Program-made: the position numbers and the translations under genes | The notes under the pieces: model-generated | What the model was told of the DNA's origin: nothing | What the model saw: only the letters and a program-made list of their open reading frames with translations | Databases searched by the model: none | Origin: Larix sibirica | Lineage: Eukaryota > Streptophyta > Pinopsida > Pinales > Pinaceae | Assembly: GCA_004151065.3 (NCBI GenBank) | Contig: NWUY0300015213.1 | Location: forward strand, 26,556-36,959 | Length of the DNA: 10,404 nt | Reading direction: 5' to 3' | Shown here: positions 1 to 8,964 of the stretch, in pieces | Position numbering within the stretch: the stretch's first letter is position 1 | How the letters are laid out: every line of letters starts with the position of its first letter

Positions 1-747
1 TTGTGGGATTTCAAGGATTCTAATGAGATCTCAACATTAGTATACTTCTTATCTGAAATTGGTCCCAATTTCTTGGTAGTATTTTTCAATCCCATCCATA
101 TTTCAAAACAACTTTGTTTATTTATACTGCTTGCTTCCTTTCTATTTATCCTTCCATTGTTTCCTTCTTCTGATCGAGATTCCCTTTGTAGGTATCTTTG
201 GGTTAATCACCTCCATTTCCATCCCATGGAGAGGGAACTCCTAAGCTCATCACATCTTTGAATAAGGCTTTAAAAGCACTTATTTCATCAGTCAGTTGTT
301 TGACATTATCTTTCATTCTATAAACATAGGTCTTCTTCATGATCATTGAACTGGAAATTTTGATAATCTGAGTTCTATTGTCAATGCCTTTCTCGGATAG
401 TTTCTTTTTTGTTCTACTGTTCAAATAGTCAATCACCTCAGGGGCATGCTTTGGCATATTCCATAATTGATTTTCAATTGACTTTATCTTTGCATTGACC
501 TGAGTAGGCATATCTAACTCATCTTGTATAACTTCAAAGTAGTACCACTTTTGCATGAACCAATCCTCAATCGTTTCCCAAACCTCCTGTGTTATTCTTC
601 TTAGTAATTTTTCTCCTTGAATATTTATCTGTAAGGAAGTTATCTGACTCTTTAGATCTCCTACCTCTCTTTCTATCTCTGTAATGTCATCTTCCTTTTT
701 GCTAACTTCAGTTTCCAATTCAAGGATTCTATTATCCTTTGTTTCCA
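1..747 (-). pseudogene. C-terminal part of an unrecognised coiled-coil protein (copy 1, partial)
   Basis: Read on the minus strand from 747, the frame is open for about 180 codons down to a TAA at 203-205. A second TAA lies at 146-148. A frameshift near 135 then restores a frame that runs off the left edge. The product starts with a charged heptad-like stretch (ELETEVSKKEDDIT, EIEREVGDL), typical of a coiled coil. It continues as a mostly helical segment with landmarks WETIEDWFMQKW, DYLNSRTKK, LTDEISAFKALFKDV and PSPWDGN. The same protein is encoded at 3114-2352, so this is a diverged paralogue. It is better preserved than copy 2: where copy 2 has stops, this copy has Gln, Trp or His codons. 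The methionine near 784 is not a real start, because homology ends at the N at 748 and the codons beyond it belong to the gypsy fragment on the other strand. I recognise no named family; a gag-like mobile-element protein is an inference. Confidence 0.6.
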
Positions 748-748
748 N
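748..748. other. Ambiguous base at a probable assembly join
   Basis: A single N sits exactly where similarity between copy 1 (ending at 747) and copy 2 (continuing past 3114) stops. To its right, plus-strand gypsy gag coding starts immediately in frame. A placeholder for a gap between two unrelated contigs fits better than a sequencing uncertainty. Confidence 0.6.
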
Positions 749-1830
749 AAGGTAAGAACCCCAACTTATGTACGAACCACCCATGTTCTATTTGTCGGGT
801 CTATGGCCATTACACGCACAATTGCCTCCATTTGGTGCGAGCTTGCCAACTCTAGAGTGAGGACTCCCAACGTCAAGGACATGTTGCACCTACGGCACCA
901 TCAAACCCACTGCAACCCCACACACAACCTATGGTGTTGCAGAACCCCCTACCTACACAAGTGGTAGTAGCCACCCAACCTTTGGCTACCCCTCAAGGGG
1001 CTTCTGCACCACAACATCCAATTCTTTACGTTGCCCCTGTTAGTCAACCCATTGAATCAAGTACTCACTACCTTTTAATGATGTCTTTGTCTGATATCAA
1101 CCTTCAGATGTTCCATAACCAATATGGTTCAACCACCGAGACCATTTCTGCGGACAAGGCCTCTAAAATTACTCCCATAGATCAGTCGTTAGGTCTACCC
1201 CCACCACCGCTCAAAGGGGCCCCCAAAGCTTCTCGATTTCCTTTGCGCTGCATCAATAACAACCCTAATGCTTGTACTGCTCCCAACTATAATATCGTGG
1301 ATTACTTAGCTCAATCCCCTGCCTCTATGTCTACCTTATATGTTTTAAATAATTTCCCAACACAACGCAAAACATTGTTGTCTTCCATACATGCAATTGA
1401 CCCTTCTCACTCACGGATGATGGCATTCGACTTCGACCAATATGAACATTGCATGCCTTCAAACCTAGTGTTTCATATCTTAGTTTCGATCTGGAATCTT
1501 GTTATCCATCGATGTATCATCGATGAGGGTTCCTCTACATACGTTATGAATACATTTGTGTGGTAGAATCTCATATCCCCTACCCTACATCCATCGATGA
1601 CCTCCTTACAATATTATGATGGTCGTTCATCTCAGCCACAAGGCCTTCTAGCTAATGTTCCAGTCCAATTGGCTGGAAAAATTGTCCTGATTGACATCGA
1701 ATTCAGAAACACACAACTCAACTACAACTTACTCCTAGGACAAAGCTACATGTACACCATGAAGGTTGTGGCATGAACAGTGTTCCGGATCATGATGTTG
1801 CCCCATGAGGGACAGGTTGTTTACAAGATG
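749..1830 (+). pseudogene. Ty3/gypsy retrotransposon gag C-terminus and aspartic protease, degenerate
   Basis: One plus-strand frame carries the whole fragment. A nucleocapsid zinc knuckle lies at 784-825, reading CSICRVYGHYTHNC, which fits C-X2-C-X4-H-X4-C. It is followed by a Pro/Gln-rich linker, a conserved-looking segment around 1285-1480 (YNIVDYLAQSPASM, PTQRKTLLSSIHAIDPSHSR), and the retropepsin motif DEGSS at 1522-1536 with the catalytic Asp. A downstream LLLG at 1729-1740 matches the second hydrophobic-Gly motif of retropepsins. In-frame stops are TAG 853-855, TAG 1564-1566 and TGA 1774-1776, so no functional polyprotein can be made. The longest open stretch (from the ATG at 931) is an internal fragment, not a gene. 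Coding similarity fades near 1830. No reverse transcriptase, RNase H, integrase or recognisable LTR is present. The gag-pro order and motif types support Ty3/gypsy; the exact lineage is not determined. Confidence 0.8.
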
Positions 1831-1999
1831 GAAAAAATGAACTTCCACTTGTTTAGAATCCACTTTATTTATAGTTTGTAAGTAACCAAATTCGGTTCCT
1901 TACACTGTAACATAAAAGTAAAATAGGACTTGGTTTACTTTTTACAAAAATCTTTTTACATTTCTACTTTACAACATAAATTGCTAAAAATTAGCATCT
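1831..1999. other. AT-rich spacer with two small hairpins
   Basis: This non-coding spacer lies between the 3' ends of two convergent pseudogenes. Arms at 1878-1887 and 1894-1903 pair at 9 of 10 positions around a 6-base loop. Arms AAAAGTAAA at 1914-1922 and TTTACTTTT at 1934-1942 pair perfectly around 11 bases. No LTR end, polypurine tract or gene is visible. The hairpins could be chance in AT-rich DNA. Confidence 0.4.
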
Positions 2000-4900
2000 T
2001 TATTTCTTTTTACTAACATATTTCTTCTTGCCCCTCATGTAAATGTTTTGCTGGAAAGGAGGTCGTCCTATTGGCCCCACCCGAAAAATAATAGTCTGGT
2101 TCATTTGGTGCATCATCTAGATATTAACTAGACCTATAGGTGGCATGAATGAGATGGGTGGTGGATGATTTTCAAATGAACTTAGCATTTGGGCTTATGG
2201 TTGAGTTGTTTGCTGACCAAACCGTGAACCTGTAGATTTCCCTGATGATTATCCTGATGAATGACCTGAAGGATGTGCAATTGATGTTCTGGGTGTTAGC
2301 ACATGCTTATGATACTAAACGACCATTTTCCATTCCTTCCCCAAAGGATGTTTGCGGTATTTCAAGGATTCTAATGAGATCACCACATGACTAAACTTCT
2401 CATATGAAATTGGTCCCAATTTCTTGGCAGTATTTTTCAATCCCATCCATATTTCAAAATAGTTTTTTATTCTTTCTATTGATTGTTGTTCTTCTATTTC
2501 TCCTTCCAGTGGTTCCAGAGGGAAATATTCCTTCTTTTGATCAAGATTCCCTTTGTAGGTATCCTTGGGGTAATAATCTCTATTTCCATCCCATGGAGAG
2601 GGAATTCCTAAGATCAACACATCTTTGAATAAGGATTTAAAAGCACTTATTTCATCAGTCAGCTATTTGAAATTATCTTTCATTCTAAAAACATAGGTCT
2701 GCTTCATGATCATTGACTTGGAAATTTTGATAATCTAAGTTCTATTGTCTATTCCTTTTTCAACCAATTGATTTTTTGTTCTACTGTTCAGATAGTCAAT
2801 TACCTTAGAGGCCTACTTTGGAATATTCCCTAATTTATTTTCAACTGACTTTATCTTTCCATTGGTCTGAATAGCTATATCCAACTCATCTTGTACAAAT
2901 CCAAAGTAGTCTTATTTTTGCATGAACCACTCCTCAATATTTTCCCAAACCTGTTGTGTTATTATTCTTAGAAATTGTTCTCCTTAAATATTTATTTGTA
3001 AGGAATTTATCTAACTGTTTAGATCTCCTACTTCTCTTTCTAGATATGTAATGTCATCTTCCTTTTTGCTAACTTCAGTTTCCAATTCAAGGATTCTATT
3101 ACCCTTTGTTTCTAGCTCCCTTTGGGTTTCTTCAAGCTTACCCTTTAGGTCATTGTCTTCCTCAATAGGTTGAGGACTTGACCTCAAATTTGCATGTTCT
3201 TCCTCCATTGCATCCATATCAATGGTCTATGAGCAAGCAGTCTGTGGTTTACCTGTAGCCTCTATTATATCTAATGTTTCTAATTGACTTTATGTTGCTT
3301 TTATTGCACCTGATGCTTCTGTTATGCCAATAGTAGAATGAATCTCCATTGGGACTACAAGAATTGATAATGAGGTCTGACCCTCTACTTGAATTGCAGG
3401 AGTTTCAATTGTGTTATTCTCCTTAGTGGGAACTTTAGTTTCTTCCAGCTTCAAATTTGCAATTTTCCAGTGTACATCCTCAATCTTTCTTCTTCTCTCT
3501 TCCAGATAACAGTTGTAATTCTATCATGATGGCATAATTTTTTTCCTTTTCCTCCTGTACCTGCTTGATTTCTTCAGTCCGCACTGGATCTGTGGTAGGC
3601 ATATTTAAATTCTTCTTCAGTTGAGCTATATCACTGTCCTTTTTTTCTATGAGTGATTTAATCTGAGATCCATCAGAAGGATCGACTGCTAATGCCACCA
3701 ATTTTGATTCTAATGAATTGATGATGATTTGTTTGGCCCTTATGGTCCATTTTTCCATGTTATATAATTTCTCAAACCTTTCGAGGGCCATCCTGAACTT
3801 TCTTTCTTCTTTCTCTGATTTAACAATTTCTGTACACATCATATCACTAGTTTGACTGTAAAAATCCATTTTATCCAGCTTACTGAACTCTTTAATGTTC
3901 AGAATGTGTTCTTCTGCTTTTCAGTCGCTTATTTTGATTGGATTAGCCACTTTAGGTTCCAGGACAAAAAACCTTAGTGTGTCTTATTGGTGGTCAACCA
4001 CTGATATCAATCTTCTTCCCATGGTTGGGATGTCCTATATGAGTTATTTCACTATTTTTATTCCTCTCTCTCTTATATTCCTGTATCCAATCTGAAGGTT
4101 TGTCCTTACAGGGACTGGTTCTACTGATGAAGAACCCTGTATATTTTTAGGAATGGTGAACTCAATGGAAGGGTAACTAACATATTGAACTGGAGACTTC
4201 CTTGGAAAATATGGTTTTTTTGTCAGCTCAATGATTTCCCTGGGGATTTCAAATAATTTTAACCCTACATCCACTAATTATTGTTCATCATCTTCAACTA
4301 ATATTTTGGCCCTTTGGGGATCTGGGACTTGCTGGTCTTAATCAATATCCATTTCTCGGGCTTCCGAAGCTACCCTCTTTTTCCCAATAAATTGTTGTTG
4401 CCTCTTCTCTTATTCAAAATTATTTACGGTTTCTTGAACTTCCTCCCAAGTTTCTTTATTTTCCATTCTCTCCTAGAGAGGTCTTGGTGGGCATACATAT
4501 GTTGAATTCTTTTTTTCTAACATATGCTTGGATATCACTTGATGTGGATCATAGGAAGCTCTCTCAGCTTTCTTGAGGTTGAGCTAGCTCAGATATTATT
4601 CCACATACTGGGGATCATTTAATCCTCTTATGATAAGAGGTCCTACCTCTTGGGGTAATAAGAAAGACCTGTGCTGCTGAAATGCATGAAATATAACTCA
4701 TATGAATTCATCTTTTGTCTTACAAACTCCATAGAAAATATTCTGAGAGTAAGAAAGGTAGGTAACTTGTAGGGTTCTTCCTCAATCCATAAATCCTAAT
4801 GACTATGTGTTCTTCATATAGAAACCAGTCCCCAACTTGGATCGTTGTGGTAAATTGGAGATGCATCTTCTGGTAGGATTCTGGGAGGGGAACTACCATG

Positions 4901-5800
4901 GATTAAACTATATGCAACACTCATTACTCTGTCTGTAAACTCTGAAAACGTGGACTTGTCTTCTCTTCTTAGAACCAAGTTGGTCCATTCATACATAGGG
5001 AGTTGTGCTCCTTGTTCATATTTGGTTCTTAATCCCAAGTACTTGAAGTTCTCATAATTTTAATAAAAGAACAAGAAGAACAAGTAAGAAGGGAACCTGA
5101 AGTATTCAATTGCAAGAAATTATTCTAATTGCTCATGAATATTCTCCACTAGGTAATTGCAAAGGTCAAAGAGAGGAGGATTTCTACCAGGTTTAGTGGT
5201 TAATTTGAGTAGAACTCCTAGGGTTACTTCATCTATAGATTCATCATCTTCAAGACCTATAATTGTACAAATAATAGAGATGGCTTTCCTAGAAGCTTCA
5301 GAGAACACATTAGTAGCATAGGGAGGAGGAATGGTTGGTATGGCCTTTCCAGGCTCTAAATGCTTGGACATAAATTGATGGTGATCGTAAGTAATAAGGA
5401 CATTAAAAGTGCTTTCCAGGGATTTTTCATTTAATGGACAAGGGGATAAGGACTATAGATGACATAACATCTTTCTGAGGACATCAGGGTTGACGAAGCA
5501 CGAGTTCTTGATCATGTCCGAAGACAAAATCGCTCTCTTGGTGAGGGAGTAGTGCTTGGAACACCAGGTGACGAACTTGGGGAACACTACAGACCTACGA
5601 CAAGTCATCCGGGTGAAGTTTGAATCCCATAGGTTGATTTTTTCTTGGAAATCGAAGGATAGGGTCTTTGATTCCCTAATGTTCTCATTTAGGTTTGTAC
5701 CAGTGATAATGGTGTCAAAAACGTCAACCTAGTGATCATAGACGTGCTCTTTCCCTGAGAAACGGGGATTTAGAATGGTCACTTTGGATTTAGGTGCCAT
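2000..5800 (-). pseudogene. Nearly full-length pseudogene of an unrecognised ~1,267-codon coiled-coil protein (copy 2)
   Basis: The minus-strand reading starts at ATG 5800-5798 (MAPKSKVTILNPRFSG) and ends at TAA 2002-2000 after a lysine-rich tail (GKKKYVSKKK). Four frameshifts (near 4825, 4785, 4680 and 3510) and more than twenty in-frame stops interrupt it, but homology-like coding continues through each. Approximate residue layout: 1-330, hydrophobic/helical region with no transmembrane pattern (FPKFVTWCSKHYSL, MYEWTNLVLR); 330-400, segment containing PYKLPTFLTLRIF; 400-640, charged linker; 645-775 and 860-935, coiled-coil segments rich in E/K; 935-1160, helical segment shared with copy 1, including PSPWDGN at 2602-2582; 1160-1267, Ser/Pro/Gln-rich tail (SGHSSG, FGQQTTQP, NHPPPISFMPPIG). 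No zinc knuckle, protease, polymerase, integrase or transposase motif is seen. A gag-like or other mobile-element protein is the best guess; a decayed plant gene family is the alternative. Confidence 0.55.
2352..3114. repeat. Direct repeat of 1-747
   Basis: This block aligns in the same orientation with 1-747, with a net 16-base length difference mostly around 2500-2530. Near-identical stretches alternate with diverged ones, and the protein reading frame is shared. It is part of the copy 2 pseudogene. The right end of the match corresponds exactly to the N at 748; the left end is cut by the window edge, so the true repeat is longer. Confidence 0.85.
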
Positions 5801-6208
5801 TCTAGCTCGTTGGTTCTATGGATTACAGTTAAAATGGTGGTAAATTCTGCTAAATTAGGGAAAATTTATGAAAATAGGGCTTCATTGAATCAATGGGAGA
5901 AGCAAGGATTTCAGCAAAAGAATTGGATAACAGCACGGTAGAATGATACCCGGATGACACCTGGAGCTTGAGCTAGACTGGTAGGTGCTTACTCGGATGG
6001 GTTTGATTCGTGCAGGATTGACCTGGCATGCTGGTTGTTGGGAGCACGCTTCCTTGAGGAAAAAAGATAATAATATTTGAAACAAAGTCAAAAAAATGTT
6101 TTATCTTTTGGGTAAATGTGCACTTTACATGTTAGAATCTAAGGTGGAGGACAAATCAATGGTAATGGGGCCATGATACAGGTGGAAAATGGATAAGGGG
6201 TAATATAA
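5801..6208. other. Non-coding sequence upstream of copy 2
   Basis: No gene is supported here. Short open frames on the minus strand have low-complexity, unrelated translations. If copy 2 once had a 5' leader or promoter it would lie here, but I see no convincing TATA element, LTR boundary or tRNA primer-binding site. Confidence 0.4.
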
Positions 6209-6321
6209 TGGTGGTACCCATGACAAGTGGCAGGCGGGAAGGCGAGGTGAGCTGGCAAACGAAAATGATGGAACCCATATGACAGATGGCAGGCAGGGAT
6301 ACATGGTGACCTGTCGAAAAC
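6209..6321. repeat. Imperfect tandem duplication, two ~55-base units
   Basis: Unit one (about 6209-6260) and unit two (about 6266-6321) share the order ATGRTGGNACCCAT, ATGACA/AAGTGGCAGGC, GGGA and GGTGANCTG. They differ by substitutions and small indels. The region is purine-rich and less AT-rich than its surroundings. No coding meaning is seen. Confidence 0.55.
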
Positions 6322-6869
6322 GTTGAGCTGTAAATCGCTCTTGACAATATCAGGCGGATACCACTCCTGGTTTCTCATAGTGGTAACATGCCAATGTTTG
6401 GTATTTTAAGAATACTTCCTTCAAGGAGGCGCGACCAGTCACTGAGGGGCCCGTGTCGTTGGCAGTTTTGTGGACAACATGCGCCCGAGGCCAGTTTTTG
6501 GTGGGCACATCTTATCGACGCACATTTTATCTAAGCCGTCGATCTAGATCGAGCTCAGATGAACTTGCACACACGCCTTTTCCATTTATCCTCCTTGCAT
6601 TTTATGGGCACGCTTGATCTATGGGATGTCGATATTTCTCAAGATATAACGGTTGGATTCCCTTTATACCATAGTGCCTATCTTTAGGCCCGTGGTCCTT
6701 TAGCCGTTGGTTCTTTTCACTTCCGCTGCTGCTCTTCGAGTTGTTTAGCTCCCAAGAGCTGGAAAAAAAAATTCCAGGTGCCACACATGATATCTCCCTA
6801 GGGCATTTTCCATGTTGAAAAATCCACGTACTAACATATACATATATAAAATGTTCTACATTATAGCTC
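6322..6869. other. Non-coding, moderately GC-rich segment
   Basis: No gene is supported. The segment contains several GCCGT-type motifs (AGCCGTCGATC near 6534, ACGGTTGGATT near 6649, AGCCGTTGG near 6702) of a kind often met in plant promoters and small non-autonomous elements. It also has an A9 run near 6763. The base composition differs clearly from the AT-rich DNA that starts near 6830. An LTR or miniature-element remnant is possible, but no terminal repeats or target-site duplications were found. Confidence 0.3.
6539..6552. repeat. Perfect 14-base palindrome
   Basis: TCGATCTAGATCGA is its own reverse complement and directly overlaps a GAGCTC hexamer. It follows a GCCG motif. A dimeric protein site is possible, but there is no gene nearby to give it a role. 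Confidence 0.5.
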
Positions 6870-7020
6870 GAATTCAATACTTTCAGAATTAAAGTTCACA
6901 CTCTCAAGCTCAAAATTCACAATTTCATAATTGAAATACACATTTTGGAATTTTAATTCACATTTTTAAAATCAAAGTTCACACTTATTTTGACACTTTT
7001 AAGTTCACACTTTCATAATC
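6870..7020. repeat. Degenerate ~21-base tandem array, about seven units
   Basis: Successive units begin at about 6871, 6891, 6912, 6934, 6955, 6974 and 7001. They follow an approximate consensus AAAGTTCACACTTTCATAATC. Unit length varies from 19 to 27 bases and the units are strongly diverged, indicating an old minisatellite. No coding frame runs through it. Confidence 0.6.
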
Positions 7021-7582
7021 TACATTCTAGGCGATAAGTTCAAAGTTGAAGAAATGGGCATATAATCATAAATGTGTGTTGATTCATATATCTGCATCTA
7101 AAAAAACCATTAAAAAACACAATTCATTTATCTACATGTTTACTCATATTAATATGGTACTCCTCCATCAAATTCAAATAATTTCTTATTTAGTAATTTC
7201 CTAACATTAAAGTTAATCATCTATACTAATTATCCATAGGTTACTTTCAACTCCTCCCTAATATAAGGAATACATTACTTGACTAACCATTGGTGTACTT
7301 CCATCACTAATTATTACCACATGTTCCAAGCATCAATAAATTGAATAAGAGATAGGATCTATTGATACCAAAACATAAAAGTAAAAGCCATTCATTACTA
7401 TTTCCTTCAAAATGATATCTAGAATACATATTCCAAAATGAGTAGAAAGTTACAATATTACATACCAATACATCAAGACCAAAGCACGAATATTATGATA
7501 AAAAACATATATATATTATATATTGTGCATATTGTGAAGCATACATATATTGTGTATACTATCCTTTTGTATGCACAACAAT
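7021..7582. other. AT-rich non-coding sequence
   Basis: No gene or structured RNA is seen. The stretch 7505-7560 is a low-complexity patch with CATATA runs and three ATATTGTG copies. It could be intergenic DNA, or intron if the prefoldin gene extends leftward across the N, but nothing in the sequence shows this. Confidence 0.4.
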
Positions 7583-7931
7583 GTATTTTTTAAGGATTCA
7601 AATATTATGCCTAAATATAGTATATTTTATGAGATTATTTTTAATTTGTAAAACTCATACATAAATATGTCGGCAAATATTCAATAGAAAACATGCTTTA
7701 CTATTAAAACTTGTAAGATTTAGTATATGGAATGTTCAAAAAAATGCCACTTGGTGAAAACTAGCTACTAAAGAATACCCGTATGTACAAGTTACAAATA
7801 GAATGTTGTGCCCAAAGATAAAAGTTGGATATCATGCCCACATTATAAAATCCATATATAAAACATGATAACAAAATATTCAATCAATAGGTGTAAACTA
7901 ATTAGATGCATAATTTAAAAAGAAAATGAAT
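7583..7931. repeat. 349-base direct repeat, copy A
   Basis: This block aligns with 9322-9670 at a constant offset of 1,739. The first ~55 bases (from GTATTTTTTAAGGATTC) are diverged with balanced indels. From about 7640 onward I see no difference over roughly 290 bases. Copy A stops exactly at the N at 7932, whereas copy B continues into other sequence. It is AT-rich and non-coding. Confidence 0.85.
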
Positions 7932-7932
7932 N
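7932..7932. other. Ambiguous base at a probable assembly join
   Basis: The N separates the truncated end of the 349-base repeat from the first base of prefoldin coding sequence. Copy B reads on past the equivalent point (9670) into GACATACATG, unrelated to what follows this N. A contig join or gap placeholder is the simplest explanation. Confidence 0.65.
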
Positions 7933-8160
7933 TTGGTAGAGAGGACAATTGCAGAGGTTCTACCTGCTGTACAGAGGAACAAAGAAGGCTTGCAGGAGGT
8001 GATTGCTAGGCTTACAGAGGCGTTGCAGAAGAAGAAAAAGGAGATAGCAGATTATGAGGCTAAGTATAAGATCAAGATTAGGAGAGGAGATGATGAGATC
8101 CAAAAGGAGGGAGAACGCAAAGAAAGCTCAGCTCAAGGGGTTCTTGTTGGTCCAGCATGA
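7933..8160 (+). CDS. PFD2: Prefoldin subunit 2, C-terminal exon (5' part missing)
   Basis: The 75 residues read LVERTIAEVLPAVQRNKEGL, then EVIARLTEALQKKKKEIADY, EAKYKIKIRR, and end SAQGVLVGPA before TGA. I recognise this as the C-terminal half of plant prefoldin subunit 2, whose full length is about 145-150 residues. Visible parts are the end of the beta-hairpin region and the C-terminal coiled-coil helix. In this family PFD2 is a beta-class subunit of the cytosolic hexameric prefoldin chaperone, which passes unfolded actin and tubulin to the CCT chaperonin. The TTG at 7933 encodes an internal Leu and is not a start. The N-terminal half, including the first coiled-coil helix, is absent because the sequence is broken by the N. 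The frame is intact and the tail conserved, so the source gene is probably functional. An intronless, truncated retrocopy cannot be excluded. Confidence 0.9.
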   Translation: MVERTIAEVLPAVQRNKEGLQEVIARLTEALQKKKKEIADYEAKYKIKIRRGDDEIQKEGERKESSAQGVLVGPA

Positions 8161-8964
8161 ATCATAAAAAATGGATGAATATGTTCTAGAGTATTTGCAG
8201 TTGATCAGTGGTTAGGTTCTCTTCTGCTAATTGCTTTTTTGAAAACTATTCACTAGTTAAATTTTTGGACTCGATGTTCAATCAGATCTCTAAAGCAAGG
8301 CCACGCAATTTAAGTTGAAGTATCGACATGTTACTATATGGGAAGCTTTTGTTGGATCTCCCTAAAATATTGTTTCATTTGCCTTGCAGCATGTTAATGA
8401 CCTAGACATCGAATTGGTCATTTGATTGCTTGTGTTAAATATTTCTGTGAACATAGGAGGATATTTTACTTGTGTCTGAGGAAGCCAATGAGAGTAACTG
8501 GTGATGTTTATGGCAGCTTTACATTACATGAACAGTATACTACTCCCGCAGCAATCATATTTTTCAACTATGTTGTTTTGTTTGATCACTTGTTTCTTCT
8601 CTACCCGAAGGTGGTTTTAGAAACTAGATTAGACAAAGTTGGAGGTGGATTTCCTCTGAGCATTTTAGACTTTGAAAGTTACTAGTTTAATTGAAAAATG
8701 ATGGTATATTAGCCCCAAAGAGAGTTTAGGGCAGGCAGCTAAGCTGTTGTTTCCTGTTGCATTTAGCAAAAAAATTTGAAACACTGGCATTATTATTATT
8801 TGTACTTTTATCCTTTTTTCATAAAGCAATATGGGTTAATTGAATCGTTTAAGCCTCATTAACATAAACAAATCACATTGGGGTTGCAGGGTCAGTGAAC
8901 GATGATTGTGTATAAACGCTGAAATGCCATGTATCACTTTCCCATTATTCTACTTTCACTCCAC

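Noticed and set aside
203-784. A 193-codon minus-strand open frame taken as an intact gene.
   Set aside because: Its first codons cross the N at 748 and come from the antisense of the gypsy zinc knuckle. Homology to copy 2 covers only 747 and below, so the frame is a join of two unrelated sequences.
931-1566. A complete 211-codon plus-strand gene.
   Set aside because: The same frame is coding-like on both sides of its stops, from the zinc knuckle at 784 to beyond 1774. It is an internal piece of a broken retroelement.
2404-2628. Plus-strand open frame opposite copy 2, and the equivalent at 1-261.
   Set aside because: Both are antisense shadows of the coiled-coil pseudogene; their similarity to each other only reflects the duplication.
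3895-4505. Plus-strand open frames at 3895-4095 and 4314-4505.
   Set aside because: They lie opposite the continuous minus-strand coding of copy 2 and have no recognisable product.
2000-5800. The many TAG/TAA codons at glutamine positions could mean a ciliate-type genetic code with reassigned stops.
   Set aside because: The same frame also has stops in place of Trp, His and Tyr, and at least four frameshifts. The prefoldin exon is plant-like and needs no recoding. Pseudogene decay explains all of it.
6841-6852. CATATATAAAAT as a TATA box.
   Set aside because: The region is AT-rich with many similar strings, and no coding sequence begins downstream within a reasonable distance.
5882-6877. 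Minus-strand open frames at 5882-6091, 6139-6378, 6156-6347 and 6602-6877.
   Set aside because: Their translations are low-complexity or overlapping in different frames, with no family resemblance and no flanking gene signals.
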